From contig NZ_CP030941.1 in assembly GCF_036621415.1 (NCBI RefSeq), forward strand, positions 434,001 to 498,000: a stretch of DNA of 64,000 nucleotides. Reading direction: 5' to 3'. Position 1 is the stretch's first letter. The number at the start of each line of letters is the position of its first letter. The notes under the pieces were generated by a model that was not told the DNA's origin, searched no databases, and saw only the letters and a program-made list of their open reading frames with translations. Positions 7,982-16,732 of the stretch are shown in pieces. Made by a program: the position numbers and the translations under genes. The DNA comes from Nitratireductor thuwali (lineage in GTDB: Bacteria > Pseudomonadota > Alphaproteobacteria > Rhizobiales > Rhizobiaceae).

Positions 7982-9250
7982 ATGAAGACAACCGACAAGT
8001 TTGGCAGGCCCCTCGTCGCAGTGACCGGCATGGGCGTGGTCACATCGCTCGGCCAGGGCAAGAAGGACAATTGGGAGGCGCTGACCAGCGGCCGCTCCGG
8101 CATCCACGCCATTACCCGTTTTCCGGTTGACCACCTGGCGACGAAAATCTCCGGCATGGTCGACTTTCTCGAAGAGAGCGACAAGGGGGCAAGCCGCCTC
8201 ACCTACGCGCTGGCGGATCTCGCCGCGAGCGAGGCGCTGGCCGAGTCCGAATTGCCGGCTACCGATTTCGCGGGCCCGCTGTTCCTGGCCGCGCCGCCCG
8301 TGGAGATCGACTGGCATCACCGGCTGAGCCTTTACGCCCGTTCCGACAAGGGCGGCAACTGGCGCAGCCTGATCGAGGCGGCGCGCAAGCTGCGCGACAG
8401 CGAACTTTTCGACGAAACGCAATTCGCCACCATTGCCGATCGGCTGGCCGACAAATACGGCACGCGCGGCCTGCCCATCACGCTGTCCACCGCGTGCGCC
8501 TCCGGCGCCACCGCCATCCAGCTCGGCACCGAGGCCATCCGCCGGGGCGAGTGCGACCGGGCATTGGCCATCGGAGCGGACGGTTCGGCGACGGCCGAAG
8601 CGCTCATCCGCTTCTCGTTGCTTTCGGCGCTCACCACCCAGAACGACCCGCCGGAGAAGGCCTCGAAACCTTTTTCCAAGGATCGCAGCGGCTTCGTGCT
8701 CGCCGAAGGTTCGGGTGCGCTGGTGCTGGAATCCCTAGAAAGCGCTCTGGCGCGCGGGGCCGAGGTGCTGGGCATCATGCGCGGCTGCGGAGAGAAGGCG
8801 GACGACTTCCACCGCACCCGCTCGAAGCCCGACGGCTCGCCCGCCATTGCCGCCGTGCGCGCCGCCCTCGACGATGCCGGCATGAGCACCGAGGAGATCG
8901 AGTATATCAACGCCCACGGCACGTCGACCCAGGAAAACGAGAAGATGGAGCATCTCTCGCTCTCGACCGTTTTCGGCGAGCGCATCGGCTCGATCCCGAT
9001 TTCGTCCAACAAATCCATGATCGGCCACACGCTGTCGGCCGCCGGCGCGATCGAGGCCGTGTTTTCCTTCATGACCATGCGCGAAGGCGTGATCCCGCCC
9101 ACCATCAATTACGAGGTCCCGGACCCGGCGATCGAGCTCGACGTGGTGCCCAATGTCAAGCGCGCGGCCGATGTCGCGGCCGTCCTGTCGAACTCGTTCG
9201 GCTTCGGCGGCCAGAATGCCTGCCTTGTCATGGCGCGTGAAGCCGGATAA
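7982..9250 (+). CDS. fabF1XL: Beta-ketoacyl-ACP synthase II FabF1XL (catalytic)
   Basis: 422 residues with the complete ketosynthase triad: Cys172 in STACASG, His312 in NAHGTST and His349 in SMIGHTLSAAG. It extends the acyl chain on AcpXL toward C26-C28. I place the start at the ATG at 7982, 17 bp after the stop of fabF2XL, since the protein then begins a few residues before VAVTGMGVVTSLGQG as in homologues; an in-frame extension to 7928 overlaps the previous gene. It is most likely the active partner of the cysteine-less FabF2XL upstream. Confidence 0.92.
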   Translation: MKTTDKFGRPLVAVTGMGVVTSLGQGKKDNWEALTSGRSGIHAITRFPVDHLATKISGMVDFLEESDKGASRLTYALADLAASEALAESELPATDFAGPLFLAAPPVEIDWHHRLSLYARSDKGGNWRSLIEAARKLRDSELFDETQFATIADRLADKYGTRGLPITLSTACASGATAIQLGTEAIRRGECDRALAIGADGSATAEALIRFSLLSALTTQNDPPEKASKPFSKDRSGFVLAEGSGALVLESLESALARGAEVLGIMRGCGEKADDFHRTRSKPDGSPAIAAVRAALDDAGMSTEEIEYINAHGTSTQENEKMEHLSLSTVFGERIGSIPISSNKSMIGHTLSAAGAIEAVFSFMTMREGVIPPTINYEVPDPAIELDVVPNVKRAADVAAVLSNSFGFGGQNACLVMAREAG

Positions 9251-9295
9251 GCCGGCAGCCTTTCGCCCGCAGTCTTCCAGGGGAACGGACATTTC

Positions 9296-10324
9296 ATGCG
9301 CGCACTGCAACTCGTCGCCGATCGCAAGCTCGAACTGAGCGAGGTCCCGCCCCCGCCCCCGCCGGGCCAGGGCGAGGTGACGGTCAATATCCGCGCCGTC
9401 GCGCTCAATCATATCGACGTGTGGGGCTGGCGCGGAATGGCCTTCGCCAAGCGCAAGCTGCCGCTGACCGTGGGCGCCGAGGCCTCGGGCGTGGTCGACG
9501 CCGTAGGGGCTGGCGTGAGCGGCCTCCTGCCCGGCCAACTGGTCTCGATCTACGGCGCGCGCACCTGCGGGCTTTGCCGCCCCTGTCGCGAAGGCCGCGA
9601 CAATCTTTGCGAACATGTGGGCGGCGTGCACGGCTTCCATCTCGACGGCTTCGCCCAGGAGAAGATCAACCTGCCGGCGCGCCTGCTGGTCCCCGCCCCG
9701 CCCGGCGTCGACGAGATCGGCGCGGCGGTGGCGCCCGTGACCTTCGGCACGGTCGAACACATGCTCTTCGACAATGCGAGGCTCGAGCCCGGCGAGACGA
9801 TCCTGGTCCACGCCGGCGGCTCCGGCATCGGATCGGCGGCGATCCAGCTCGCCAAGCGCATGGGCTGCACCGTCATCACCACCGTGGGCTCCGACGCCAA
9901 GATCGACAGGGCGAAGGCGCTGGGCGCCGACCACGTCATCAACTACCGCGAAGACCGCTTCGAAGGCGCTGTGCGCAAGATCACCCGGAAGCGTGGCGTC
10001 GATGTGGTGTTCGAGCATGTGGGCGCCGACACCTGGGCGGGATCGATGCTCTGCCTGAAGCGCGGCGGCCGGCTTGTCACCTGCGGCTCCACCTCCGGCG
10101 TGTCGACCAGCATGAACCTTATGCAGCTCTTCCAGCAGCAGTTGAAGCTGTTCGGCTCCTTCGGCTGCCGCATGGAGAACATGGCCGACGCGATGCAGAA
10201 GATGGCGGCCGGCCTCGTTGCCCCCGTCATCGACACCGAAGTCGGCATCAGTGAGATCGACAAGGCGCTCGCGCGCATGGAAGGGCGCGACGTCTTCGGC
10301 AAGATCATCCTGCGCCTCGAATAG
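9296..10324 (+). CDS. adh2XL: Zinc-type alcohol dehydrogenase-like oxidoreductase of the acpXL operon
   Basis: 342 residues of the medium-chain dehydrogenase/reductase family. It has the GHE-region equivalent (VGAEASGVVDAVG), a structural zinc site CGLCRPCREGRDNLC with four cysteines, and a Rossmann motif HAGGSGIGSAAIQ. In rhizobial operons the equivalent gene (adh2XL) is thought to work in very-long-chain fatty-acid synthesis, for instance in reduction of an intermediate; its exact reaction is not settled. It lies 45 bp after fabF1XL and its stop codon almost touches the start of lpxXL, so it is in the same operon. Confidence 0.85.
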   Translation: MRALQLVADRKLELSEVPPPPPPGQGEVTVNIRAVALNHIDVWGWRGMAFAKRKLPLTVGAEASGVVDAVGAGVSGLLPGQLVSIYGARTCGLCRPCREGRDNLCEHVGGVHGFHLDGFAQEKINLPARLLVPAPPGVDEIGAAVAPVTFGTVEHMLFDNARLEPGETILVHAGGSGIGSAAIQLAKRMGCTVITTVGSDAKIDRAKALGADHVINYREDRFEGAVRKITRKRGVDVVFEHVGADTWAGSMLCLKRGGRLVTCGSTSGVSTSMNLMQLFQQQLKLFGSFGCRMENMADAMQKMAAGLVAPVIDTEVGISEIDKALARMEGRDVFGKIILRLE

Positions 10325-10325
10325 A

Positions 10326-11246
10326 ATGAAACCGTTTCCGGTCAAGCTCGGCCGCATGCTCAAGACGGCTGAACACTGGGCGAGCGCCCGGCTCATGCTG
10401 GCCGTTCTGGCACTGCTGCGCCGGTTGCCTCCGGACAAGGCGCTGGATTTTGCGGAGAGTGCGGCCCGCAGGGTCGGCCCCAAACTCGGGCGTCATCGCG
10501 TGGCGATGGATAATCTGCGCCAGGCCTATCCCGACAGAAGACCCGAGGAACTGGAAGCGATCGCCTCGGATATGTGGGCCAACATGGCGCGCCTGGCGGT
10601 CGAATACGTTTTTCTCGACAAGCTGTTCGACTACGACCCGGACACCGCCGAGCCCGGACGCGTCGAGGTCAAAGGCCGCGAGATCTTCGAGCGCGTGCGC
10701 GATGAGGCCGGGCCGCACATCTTCTTCACCGGCCATCTCGGCAATTTCGAGTTTCTGCCGATCGCCGCCTCGACATTCGGCCTGCGCGTCACGTCACTCT
10801 TCCGCGCGCCCAACAATCCCTATGTCGCCGACTATATCCACAGGACCCGCAGTTCATCGATGGGCAGCCTGCTCGCCTCGCGCTCCGGCGCCGCACTGCA
10901 TCTGGCCAGGGTGTTGGAGGACGGCGGCAATATCGGCGTGCTGGTCGACCAGAAGTTCATGCGCGGCGTCATGACCCGCTTTTTCGGCCGCCCCTGCCAG
11001 ACGAGTCCGCTGGTGCCGAAACTTGCCCGGCAATATGAGTGCGACGTCTATCCGGCCCGCTGCATCCGCCTGCCCGGCGGCCGCTTCCGGCTGGAGGTCG
11101 AAGACAAGATCACGCCGCCGCGCGACGATAAGGGCGCCGTCGACGTCGATCGCATGGCCCAGCAGCTCAACGATATCGTCGAGCGCTGGGTGCGCGAGGA
11201 TCCCGGCCAGTGGATGTGGTTCCACAAGCGCTGGGACATACGTTGA
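10326..11246 (+). CDS. lpxXL: Lipid A very-long-chain (C26-C28) acyltransferase
   Basis: 306 residues of the LpxL/HtrB acyltransferase family. The catalytic HX4E motif is HLGNFE (His137-Glu142), followed by LFRAPNNPY and LVDQKFMRG blocks. A hydrophobic N-terminal segment (about residues 21-32) would anchor it on the inner face of the inner membrane. It transfers the very-long-chain acyl group from AcpXL to the lipid A precursor. The start ATG follows the adh2XL stop by one base, so the two are translationally linked. It converges on the L,D-transpeptidase gene 45 bp downstream. Confidence 0.92.
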   Translation: MKPFPVKLGRMLKTAEHWASARLMLAVLALLRRLPPDKALDFAESAARRVGPKLGRHRVAMDNLRQAYPDRRPEELEAIASDMWANMARLAVEYVFLDKLFDYDPDTAEPGRVEVKGREIFERVRDEAGPHIFFTGHLGNFEFLPIAASTFGLRVTSLFRAPNNPYVADYIHRTRSSSMGSLLASRSGAALHLARVLEDGGNIGVLVDQKFMRGVMTRFFGRPCQTSPLVPKLARQYECDVYPARCIRLPGGRFRLEVEDKITPPRDDKGAVDVDRMAQQLNDIVERWVREDPGQWMWFHKRWDIR

Positions 11247-11291
11247 TGCGTTCGGGATGACTTCGGCACCCCCGCTCTGCCGCTACAGCCG

Positions 11292-11723
11292 TCAATCGAC
11301 CACCACGACCCGCGTATTGCCCGGCCCCACCTGCTTGACCAGCGAATAAAGCCGCGCCGCGTTGGAGGTGTGTAGCCGCACGCAGCCGTGCGAAGCGGGG
11401 CTTCCGAGCCTGCTGACCGCGTTGGTCCCGTGGATCGCGTAGCCGCGGTGATAGAAGATCGAATACGGCATCGGCGACATGTCGTATTTGCGCGAATGCC
11501 ACATGCGATGCATGCGCTTCGGCCGCCACTGGCCGCGCGGTGTGACATAGCCGCGCCGTGCCGTCGACACCTTCCAGCGGTGGATCACCCGGCCGCGATG
11601 CACCACCGTCATCGTCTGGCTGGAAACGTCCACCTTCGCCACAAGCGTGGCGGCAACGCTTGTCCCGCCGAATCCAAGCATGATCGCGGCCGCGACCACG
11701 GCTCCTCCGATAAGATTCCGCAT
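11292..11723 (-). CDS. Small exported L,D-transpeptidase (YkuD domain)
   Basis: 143 residues. A signal peptide covers about 1-24 (hydrophobic VVAAAIMLGFGG, then SVAA). The rest is a compact YkuD domain with the catalytic signature IHGTNAVSRLGSPASHGCVRL split as His98, His112 and nucleophile Cys114. Such enzymes make 3-3 peptidoglycan cross-links or attach proteins to peptidoglycan in the periplasm. The start at 11723 is set by an AGGGGG about 6 bases upstream and by the signal peptide; the open frame runs further upstream without features. It stands alone, convergent with lpxXL and divergent from the M20 gene. Confidence 0.88.
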   Translation of the reverse strand: MRNLIGGAVVAAAIMLGFGGTSVAATLVAKVDVSSQTMTVVHRGRVIHRWKVSTARRGYVTPRGQWRPKRMHRMWHSRKYDMSPMPYSIFYHRGYAIHGTNAVSRLGSPASHGCVRLHTSNAARLYSLVKQVGPGNTRVVVVD

Positions 11724-11918
11724 ATCAACCCCCTGCGCCCTTGTTGCGCAGGCCAGTATAGTCAAGCCCGGCAACGCAAGAATTAAGCACCAAAAGAAAA
11801 TTTTGTGCAATAATCGGCCTCTCCCTGCCCGATGCTGGAGCAAGGAAAAGTCTCTGGTGCGATCGGTTGAGCTCTCTGGCCCCTTGTCAGCACCGGGGGC
11901 AACCGGCCCAATTCGGCC

Positions 11919-13205
11919 ATGATCGAGAATCTCTACCGAGCCATAGAAGACCGCACCGAAGAACTCGTTGCGCTGACTTCCGACCTCATCCGCTTTCCCA
12001 CGGTCAATCCGCCGGGCGAAGCCTACACGCCATGTGCCGAATTCATCGCGCGCCGCCTTTCGGCCGGGGGGTTCCAGACGCTGTTCATGCGCGGCGAAGG
12101 CACGCCCGGCGACAGCGACCGCTATCCGCGGACCAATGTCGTCGCCCGCAAGGAAGGAAGGGGGCCGGGTCCGACCGTTCATTTCAACTCGCATATCGAC
12201 GTGGTGGAAGCCGGCGAAGGCTGGACGATGGACCCCTATGCGGGGCTGGTTCGCGACGGCAAGGTCTATGGGCGCGGCGCCTGTGACATGAAGGGCGGGC
12301 TGGCCGCCTCGATCATCGCGGCCGAAGCCTATATCGCCGTCAATCCGGGTTTCTCCGGCGCTATAGAGATTTCGGGCACGGTGGACGAGGAATCCGGCGG
12401 CTATGGCGGCGTAGCCTATCTGGCCTCCAAGGGCCTGTTCTCAAAGCCGCGCGTTGACCACGTCATCATTCCCGAGCCGCTGAACAAGGACCGCATCTGC
12501 CTCGGTCACCGCGGCGTCTGGTGGGCCGAGATCGAAACCCACGGCTCCATCGCCCATGGCGCCATGCCCTTCCTGGGCGATTCGGCGATCCGCCATATGG
12601 GGGCCGTGCTGCACGCCTTCGAGAAAGAGCTTTATCCGGCCCTCGACCGTAAGCAGACCCAGATGCCCGTGGTGCCGGAAGGCGCTCGCCGCTCGACCAT
12701 GAACATCAACTCCGTCCATGGCGGCCAGACGGAGGACTTCTTCCCCGGCCTGCCCTCGCCCAATGTCGCCGATTCCTGCCGCCTCGTAGTCGACCGTCGC
12801 TTCCTGATCGAGGAGGACATCGCCGAGGTGAAGGGCGAGATCGTCGCCATCCTCGAAGGGCTGAAGAAGAAGCGCCCGCGCTTCGACTACGCCATCCGCG
12901 ACCTGATGGAAGTGCTGCCGACCATGACCGATCGCGATGCGCCCGTGCCGGAAGCGCTGGCCGGGGCCATCCGCCAGGTGTTCGGCCGCGAGCCGGATTA
13001 TGTGATTTCACCCGGTACCTATGATCAAAAGCACGTCGCCCGCCTTGGCCATCTGCACGATTGCGTGGCCTATGGACCCGGCATCCTCGACCTTGCCCAC
13101 CGCCCGGACGAATGGGTGGGCATCGATGACATGGTGGAATCGGCCAAGGTCATGGCCATCGGCATCGGCGCCTTGTTGAACGGGGCGGCCAGGCCGGCCA
13201 CATAA
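11919..13205 (+). CDS. M20-family metallo-amidohydrolase (ArgE/DapE-like)
   Basis: 428 residues. The dinuclear metal site is visible: His92 and Asp94 in NSHIDVVEAG, Asp123 in GACDMKGG, and catalytic Glu157-Glu158 in VDEESGG, with a later HGSIAHGAMP in the lid domain. This is the pattern of acetylornithine deacetylase / succinyl-diaminopimelate desuccinylase relatives that cleave N-acyl groups or dipeptides. It precedes a peptide-type ABC importer on the same strand, so it probably processes the imported substrate (an N-acyl amino acid or peptide). The true substrate cannot be read from sequence; a role as argE or dapE itself is less likely given the context. Confidence 0.8.
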   Translation: MIENLYRAIEDRTEELVALTSDLIRFPTVNPPGEAYTPCAEFIARRLSAGGFQTLFMRGEGTPGDSDRYPRTNVVARKEGRGPGPTVHFNSHIDVVEAGEGWTMDPYAGLVRDGKVYGRGACDMKGGLAASIIAAEAYIAVNPGFSGAIEISGTVDEESGGYGGVAYLASKGLFSKPRVDHVIIPEPLNKDRICLGHRGVWWAEIETHGSIAHGAMPFLGDSAIRHMGAVLHAFEKELYPALDRKQTQMPVVPEGARRSTMNINSVHGGQTEDFFPGLPSPNVADSCRLVVDRRFLIEEDIAEVKGEIVAILEGLKKKRPRFDYAIRDLMEVLPTMTDRDAPVPEALAGAIRQVFGREPDYVISPGTYDQKHVARLGHLHDCVAYGPGILDLAHRPDEWVGIDDMVESAKVMAIGIGALLNGAARPAT

Positions 13206-13247
13206 GCCGATTTACTCGGCAGCCAATTCGCGCTTTCATGCGCGAGG

Positions 13248-13350
13248 GCATTCTGCGGCCAGGTGGAATCACCTGGCGTCCGCATAAATGCGGGAAAACA
13301 AGAAGATGGAGCGTCCTTTATGCGTCCGCATGGACGCACGGCGCTCCAGA
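13248..13350 (-). repeat. Two-hairpin dispersed repeat, family A, copy 1
   Basis: About 103 bp between the M20 gene and the substrate-binding protein. Read on the minus strand it has AGCGCCGTGCGTCC, a short loop and GGACGCATAAAGGACGCT (proximal hairpin), a spacer, then a second inverted repeat containing CAGGTG/CACCTG. Copies lie at 18368-18469, 22960-23055 and 49048-49146. It lies in the leader region of the ABC operon and ends about 44 bp before the start codon. Confidence 0.85.
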
Positions 13351-13393
13351 GCCGGCCGCAACCGGGCGGCTCGCAATTTGGGAGATGGGAACG

Positions 13394-14872
13394 ATGAACA
13401 AACTGGCTGCATTCCTCGGCGCGACCGCCATCGTCGCCGCGACGAGCAGCGCGGCCTATGCCGCGCGCACGGACCTCGTCCTGGGCGTCGTCCTGGAGCC
13501 GCCGCATCTCGATCCCACGGCCGGCGCCGCCGCAGCCATCGACGAGATCGTTTACGCCAATGTCTTCGAGGGCCTGACACGCATCGGCCCGAACGGCGAG
13601 GTGCAGCCGGCGCTGGCGGAAAGCTGGGAAATCTCCGACGACGGCAGGACATACACATTCAAGCTGCGCGAAGGCGCGACCTTCCACGACGGCACCAGCT
13701 TCGAGGCCGAGGATGTGAAATTCACCCTGGAGCGGGCCATGGCGGACGATTCGACCAATGCGCAGAAGGTCCTGTTCTCGGCCATCGAAAGCGTGGAGGC
13801 GGTCGGCCCAGTGACCCTCAAGGTGACACTCGAGCATCCGCAGGGCTCATTCCTCTACAATATGGGCTGGGGCGATGCCGTCGTGGTGGCGCCGGAAACG
13901 GCGGACGGCAACAAGGAAAACCCCGTCGGCACCGGCCCCTTCAAATTCGAGAACTGGGCCAAGGGTTCCTCAGTCACCATCGTGAAGAACCCCGACTATT
14001 GGGGCGAGCCGGTGGCGCTCGACAAGGCGGAATTCCGCTTCATTCCCGACGCGGCGGCCGCCATTCCGGCCCTCCTGTCGGGCGATGTGCATGCTTTTCC
14101 CATGTTTCCGCCCGATGCCGTCACACAGGTCCAGGGCGACCCCCGTTTCGAGGTCGTGATCGGCGCCACCGAAGGCGAAACGATCCTTGCCACCAACAAT
14201 GGCAAGGAGCCCTTCAGCAATCTGAAGGTGCGCCAGGCCATCGCCCACGCGCTCGACCGCGACGAAATCATCATGGGCGCCTCGAACGGCTTCGGCGTCC
14301 CGATCGGCTCCCATTTCTCGCCGGCCAACGAGGCCTATGTCGACCTCACCGGCACCTACCCTTACGATGTCGAAAAGGCAAAAGCCCTGCTTTCAGAGGC
14401 CGGTTATCCAGATGGCTTTTCCGGGACGCTCAAGCTTCCGCCACCGGCTTATGCGCGCCAGGGCGGCGAAGTCGTGGCCTCGCAACTGCGGGAAATCGGC
14501 ATCGATCTGGAGATCGTTCCCGTCGAATGGGCGCAATGGCTGGAACAGGTCTTCACCAACAAGGACTACGACCTGACGATCGTCTCCCATACCGAGCCCA
14601 ACGACATCAACATCTACGCCCGCGACGACTACTACTTCAACTACGACAACGATGTGTTCGACGCGGTGATCGAGGAGCTCGACCGCGTCTCCGATCCGGA
14701 AAAGCGCAACGAGCTATACGCCAAGGCCCAGCGGATAATTGCCGAGGATGCGGTGAACGGCTTCCTCTTCCAGCTTCCGAAAACCGGCGTATGGGATGCC
14801 AAGCTGGAAGGCATGTGGGAAAACATGCCGATCCAGGCGAACGACCTGACCGGGGTGCGCTGGGCGGAATGA
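13394..14872 (+). CDS. Peptide/opine-type ABC transporter substrate-binding protein (SBP family 5)
   Basis: 492 residues. A signal peptide of about 23 residues (AAFLGATAIVAATSSAAYA) precedes a family 5 extracellular binding domain with typical blocks: YANVFEGLTRIGPNG, PALAESWEISDDGRTYTF, LREGATFHDGT and KNPDYWG. It captures oligopeptides or related cargo in the periplasm. The ATG at 13394 is preferred over 13385 because GGGAGATGGG lies directly upstream at proper spacing. It is the first transporter gene of a four-gene set that continues to 18345. Confidence 0.9.
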   Translation: MNKLAAFLGATAIVAATSSAAYAARTDLVLGVVLEPPHLDPTAGAAAAIDEIVYANVFEGLTRIGPNGEVQPALAESWEISDDGRTYTFKLREGATFHDGTSFEAEDVKFTLERAMADDSTNAQKVLFSAIESVEAVGPVTLKVTLEHPQGSFLYNMGWGDAVVVAPETADGNKENPVGTGPFKFENWAKGSSVTIVKNPDYWGEPVALDKAEFRFIPDAAAAIPALLSGDVHAFPMFPPDAVTQVQGDPRFEVVIGATEGETILATNNGKEPFSNLKVRQAIAHALDRDEIIMGASNGFGVPIGSHFSPANEAYVDLTGTYPYDVEKAKALLSEAGYPDGFSGTLKLPPPAYARQGGEVVASQLREIGIDLEIVPVEWAQWLEQVFTNKDYDLTIVSHTEPNDINIYARDDYYFNYDNDVFDAVIEELDRVSDPEKRNELYAKAQRIIAEDAVNGFLFQLPKTGVWDAKLEGMWENMPIQANDLTGVRWAE

Positions 14873-14918
14873 GCATAACGGGCACGGGTTTGGAGCCGCG
14901 CAGGCTGCATAGCAAGAC

Positions 14919-15866
14919 ATGATCCCATACCTTGCCAAGCGGCTCCTCACCGGGCTCCTGACGCTGCTTGCTGCTTCCATCATCGTCTTTTCGGTGCTGG
15001 AAGTGCTGCCGGGCGATCCGGCGCGCATCATGCTGGGCATGAATGCCAGTCCAGAGGCGCTGGCGGCGCTGCGCACGGAAATGGGCATCGACCAGCCCGT
15101 CCTGGCCCGCTACCTTGATTGGGTAGCCGGGCTGGCAACCGGCGATTTCGGGCGGTCCTACACCTATTCGACGCCCGTCATCGACCTGATCGCCGAGCGC
15201 GTCGCCGTCTCGCTGCCGCTGGCGCTGCTGGCGCTTGCGCTGTCGACGCTGATCGCCCTGCCGGTGGGCGTCTACGCGGCCTCGCGCCGGGGCACGCTCT
15301 CCGACACGCTGACGATGGGGCTGGCGCAGGTGGGCGTGGCCATCCCCAACTTCTGGTTCGCGATGCTGCTCGTCTATGTCTTCGCGGTCGGTTTGCGGCT
15401 GGTGCCCGCCGGCGGTTTTCCGGGCTGGGACCAGGGCATCCTGCAAGGGCTGGCGGCCCTCCTGCTGCCCGCCGTGTCTCTGGCGCTGCCGCAGGCTGCC
15501 ATTCTCGCCCGCGTCACCCGTTCGGCAATGCTGGAGGTGCTGGGCGAAGACTATATCCGCACCGCCCGCGCCAAGGGCCTGCCGCGGCGGGCGGTTCTGT
15601 GGCGGCATGCGCTGCGGAACGCGCTCATCCCGGTGCTGACCATACTGGGCCTGCAGTTCGCTTTCCTGCTTGCCGGCACGATCATCATCGAGAACGTGTT
15701 CTACCTGCCGGGGCTGGGCCGCCTCGTCTTTCAGGCCATCAGCCAGCGCGATCTCATCGTCGTGGAAGGCGTGGTCATGCTGCTGGTCGCAACCGTCATT
15801 GCGGTGAACATGCTGGTCGACGTGTGCTACGCCATCGCCGATCCAAGACTGAGGACGGCGCGATGA
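14919..15866 (+). CDS. ABC transporter permease, DppB type
   Basis: 315 residues with six predicted membrane helices. The N-terminus (YLAKRLLTGLLTLLAASI) and the long first periplasmic loop with LEVLPGDPARIMLG are typical of DppB/OppB. The cytoplasmic EAA loop is seen in DYIRTARAKGLPRRAVLWRH. It forms the membrane channel with the DppC-type protein encoded next. Its stop codon overlaps the start of the next gene (ATGA), showing translational coupling. Confidence 0.92.
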   Translation: MIPYLAKRLLTGLLTLLAASIIVFSVLEVLPGDPARIMLGMNASPEALAALRTEMGIDQPVLARYLDWVAGLATGDFGRSYTYSTPVIDLIAERVAVSLPLALLALALSTLIALPVGVYAASRRGTLSDTLTMGLAQVGVAIPNFWFAMLLVYVFAVGLRLVPAGGFPGWDQGILQGLAALLLPAVSLALPQAAILARVTRSAMLEVLGEDYIRTARAKGLPRRAVLWRHALRNALIPVLTILGLQFAFLLAGTIIIENVFYLPGLGRLVFQAISQRDLIVVEGVVMLLVATVIAVNMLVDVCYAIADPRLRTAR

Positions 15867-16732
15867 GCCTTGATCCCGTTTTCATCGCGGGGCCTGAACG
15901 CCACATTCTGCGCCAGGCGCTCTCCAATCGCTCGTTCCTCATCGGCCTTGCCATCGTCGCGCTTGTGGCGGCCATGGCCATCGTCTCCTTCGCATGGACG
16001 CCCCAAGACATCACGCGCCTTCAGGTTTCCGACCGCATGCAGGGCCTGTCGCTGGCCCACCCGTTCGGCACCGACCATCTCGGCCGCGACATCCTCTCCA
16101 TGATCATGATCGGGGCGCGCAATTCCATCGCCGTGGCCATCCTTGCCGTCGGCATCGGCATCGGCCTCGGCGTGCCGCTGGGCTGCTGGGCCGCCGCGCG
16201 CGGCGGCTGGCTGGACGAGGCGGTGATGCGCGTCAACGACCTCGTCTTCGCATTTCCCGCCCTTCTGTCGGCTGTGATGATCACCGCGATCTTCGGCCCC
16301 AGCGCGATCAATGCGATCATCGCCATCGGCATCTTCAACGTGCCGGTCTTTGCCCGCGTGGCCCGGGCCGGCGCGCTGGCCATCTGGCCGCGCGAATATG
16401 TCCTTGCCGCCCGCGCATCCGGCAAGGGCCGCTTCCTGATCACCGTCGAACACATACTGCCGAACATCGCCAGCGTGCTTCTGGTGCAGGGCACGATCCA
16501 GTTCGCCCTGGGCATATTGGCCGAGGCGGGCCTGTCCTATCTCGGCCTCGGCACACAGCCGCCCATGCCTTCCTGGGGCCGCATGCTGTTCGACGCCCAG
16601 ACCCGCATGGTCGTGGCCCCTCACCTGGCGCTCTTCCCCGGCCTTGCCATCGTCGTCACCGTGCTCGGGCTCAACCTGCTCGGCGACGGCCTCCGCGACG
16701 TGCTCGACCCCCGCGTGAGGCGCCAGCGATGA
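15863..16732 (+). CDS. ABC transporter permease, DppC type
   Basis: 289 residues. An N-terminal helix (FLIGLAIVALVAAMAIVSFA) is followed by HPFGTDHLGRDILSMIMIGAR, the classic DppC/OppC motif, and an EAA loop at REYVLAARASGKGRFLI. It pairs with the preceding DppB-type permease. It overlaps both neighbours by 4 bp (ATGA at each end), so the three membrane and ATPase genes form one translationally coupled unit. Confidence 0.92.
   Translation: MSLDPVFIAGPERHILRQALSNRSFLIGLAIVALVAAMAIVSFAWTPQDITRLQVSDRMQGLSLAHPFGTDHLGRDILSMIMIGARNSIAVAILAVGIGIGLGVPLGCWAAARGGWLDEAVMRVNDLVFAFPALLSAVMITAIFGPSAINAIIAIGIFNVPVFARVARAGALAIWPREYVLAARASGKGRFLITVEHILPNIASVLLVQGTIQFALGILAEAGLSYLGLGTQPPMPSWGRMLFDAQTRMVVAPHLALFPGLAIVVTVLGLNLLGDGLRDVLDPRVRRQR

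Noticed and set aside
8735..10483. Long minus-strand open frame antisense to fabF1XL and adh2XL
   Set aside because: Composition is typical of an antisense shadow and the plus strand carries complete, motif-rich enzymes.
15994..16728. Possible N-terminal extension of the fused ABC ATPase
   Set aside because: The upstream part overlaps the DppC gene in another frame and has no recognisable domain; the ATG at 16729 gives the classic 4-bp overlap.
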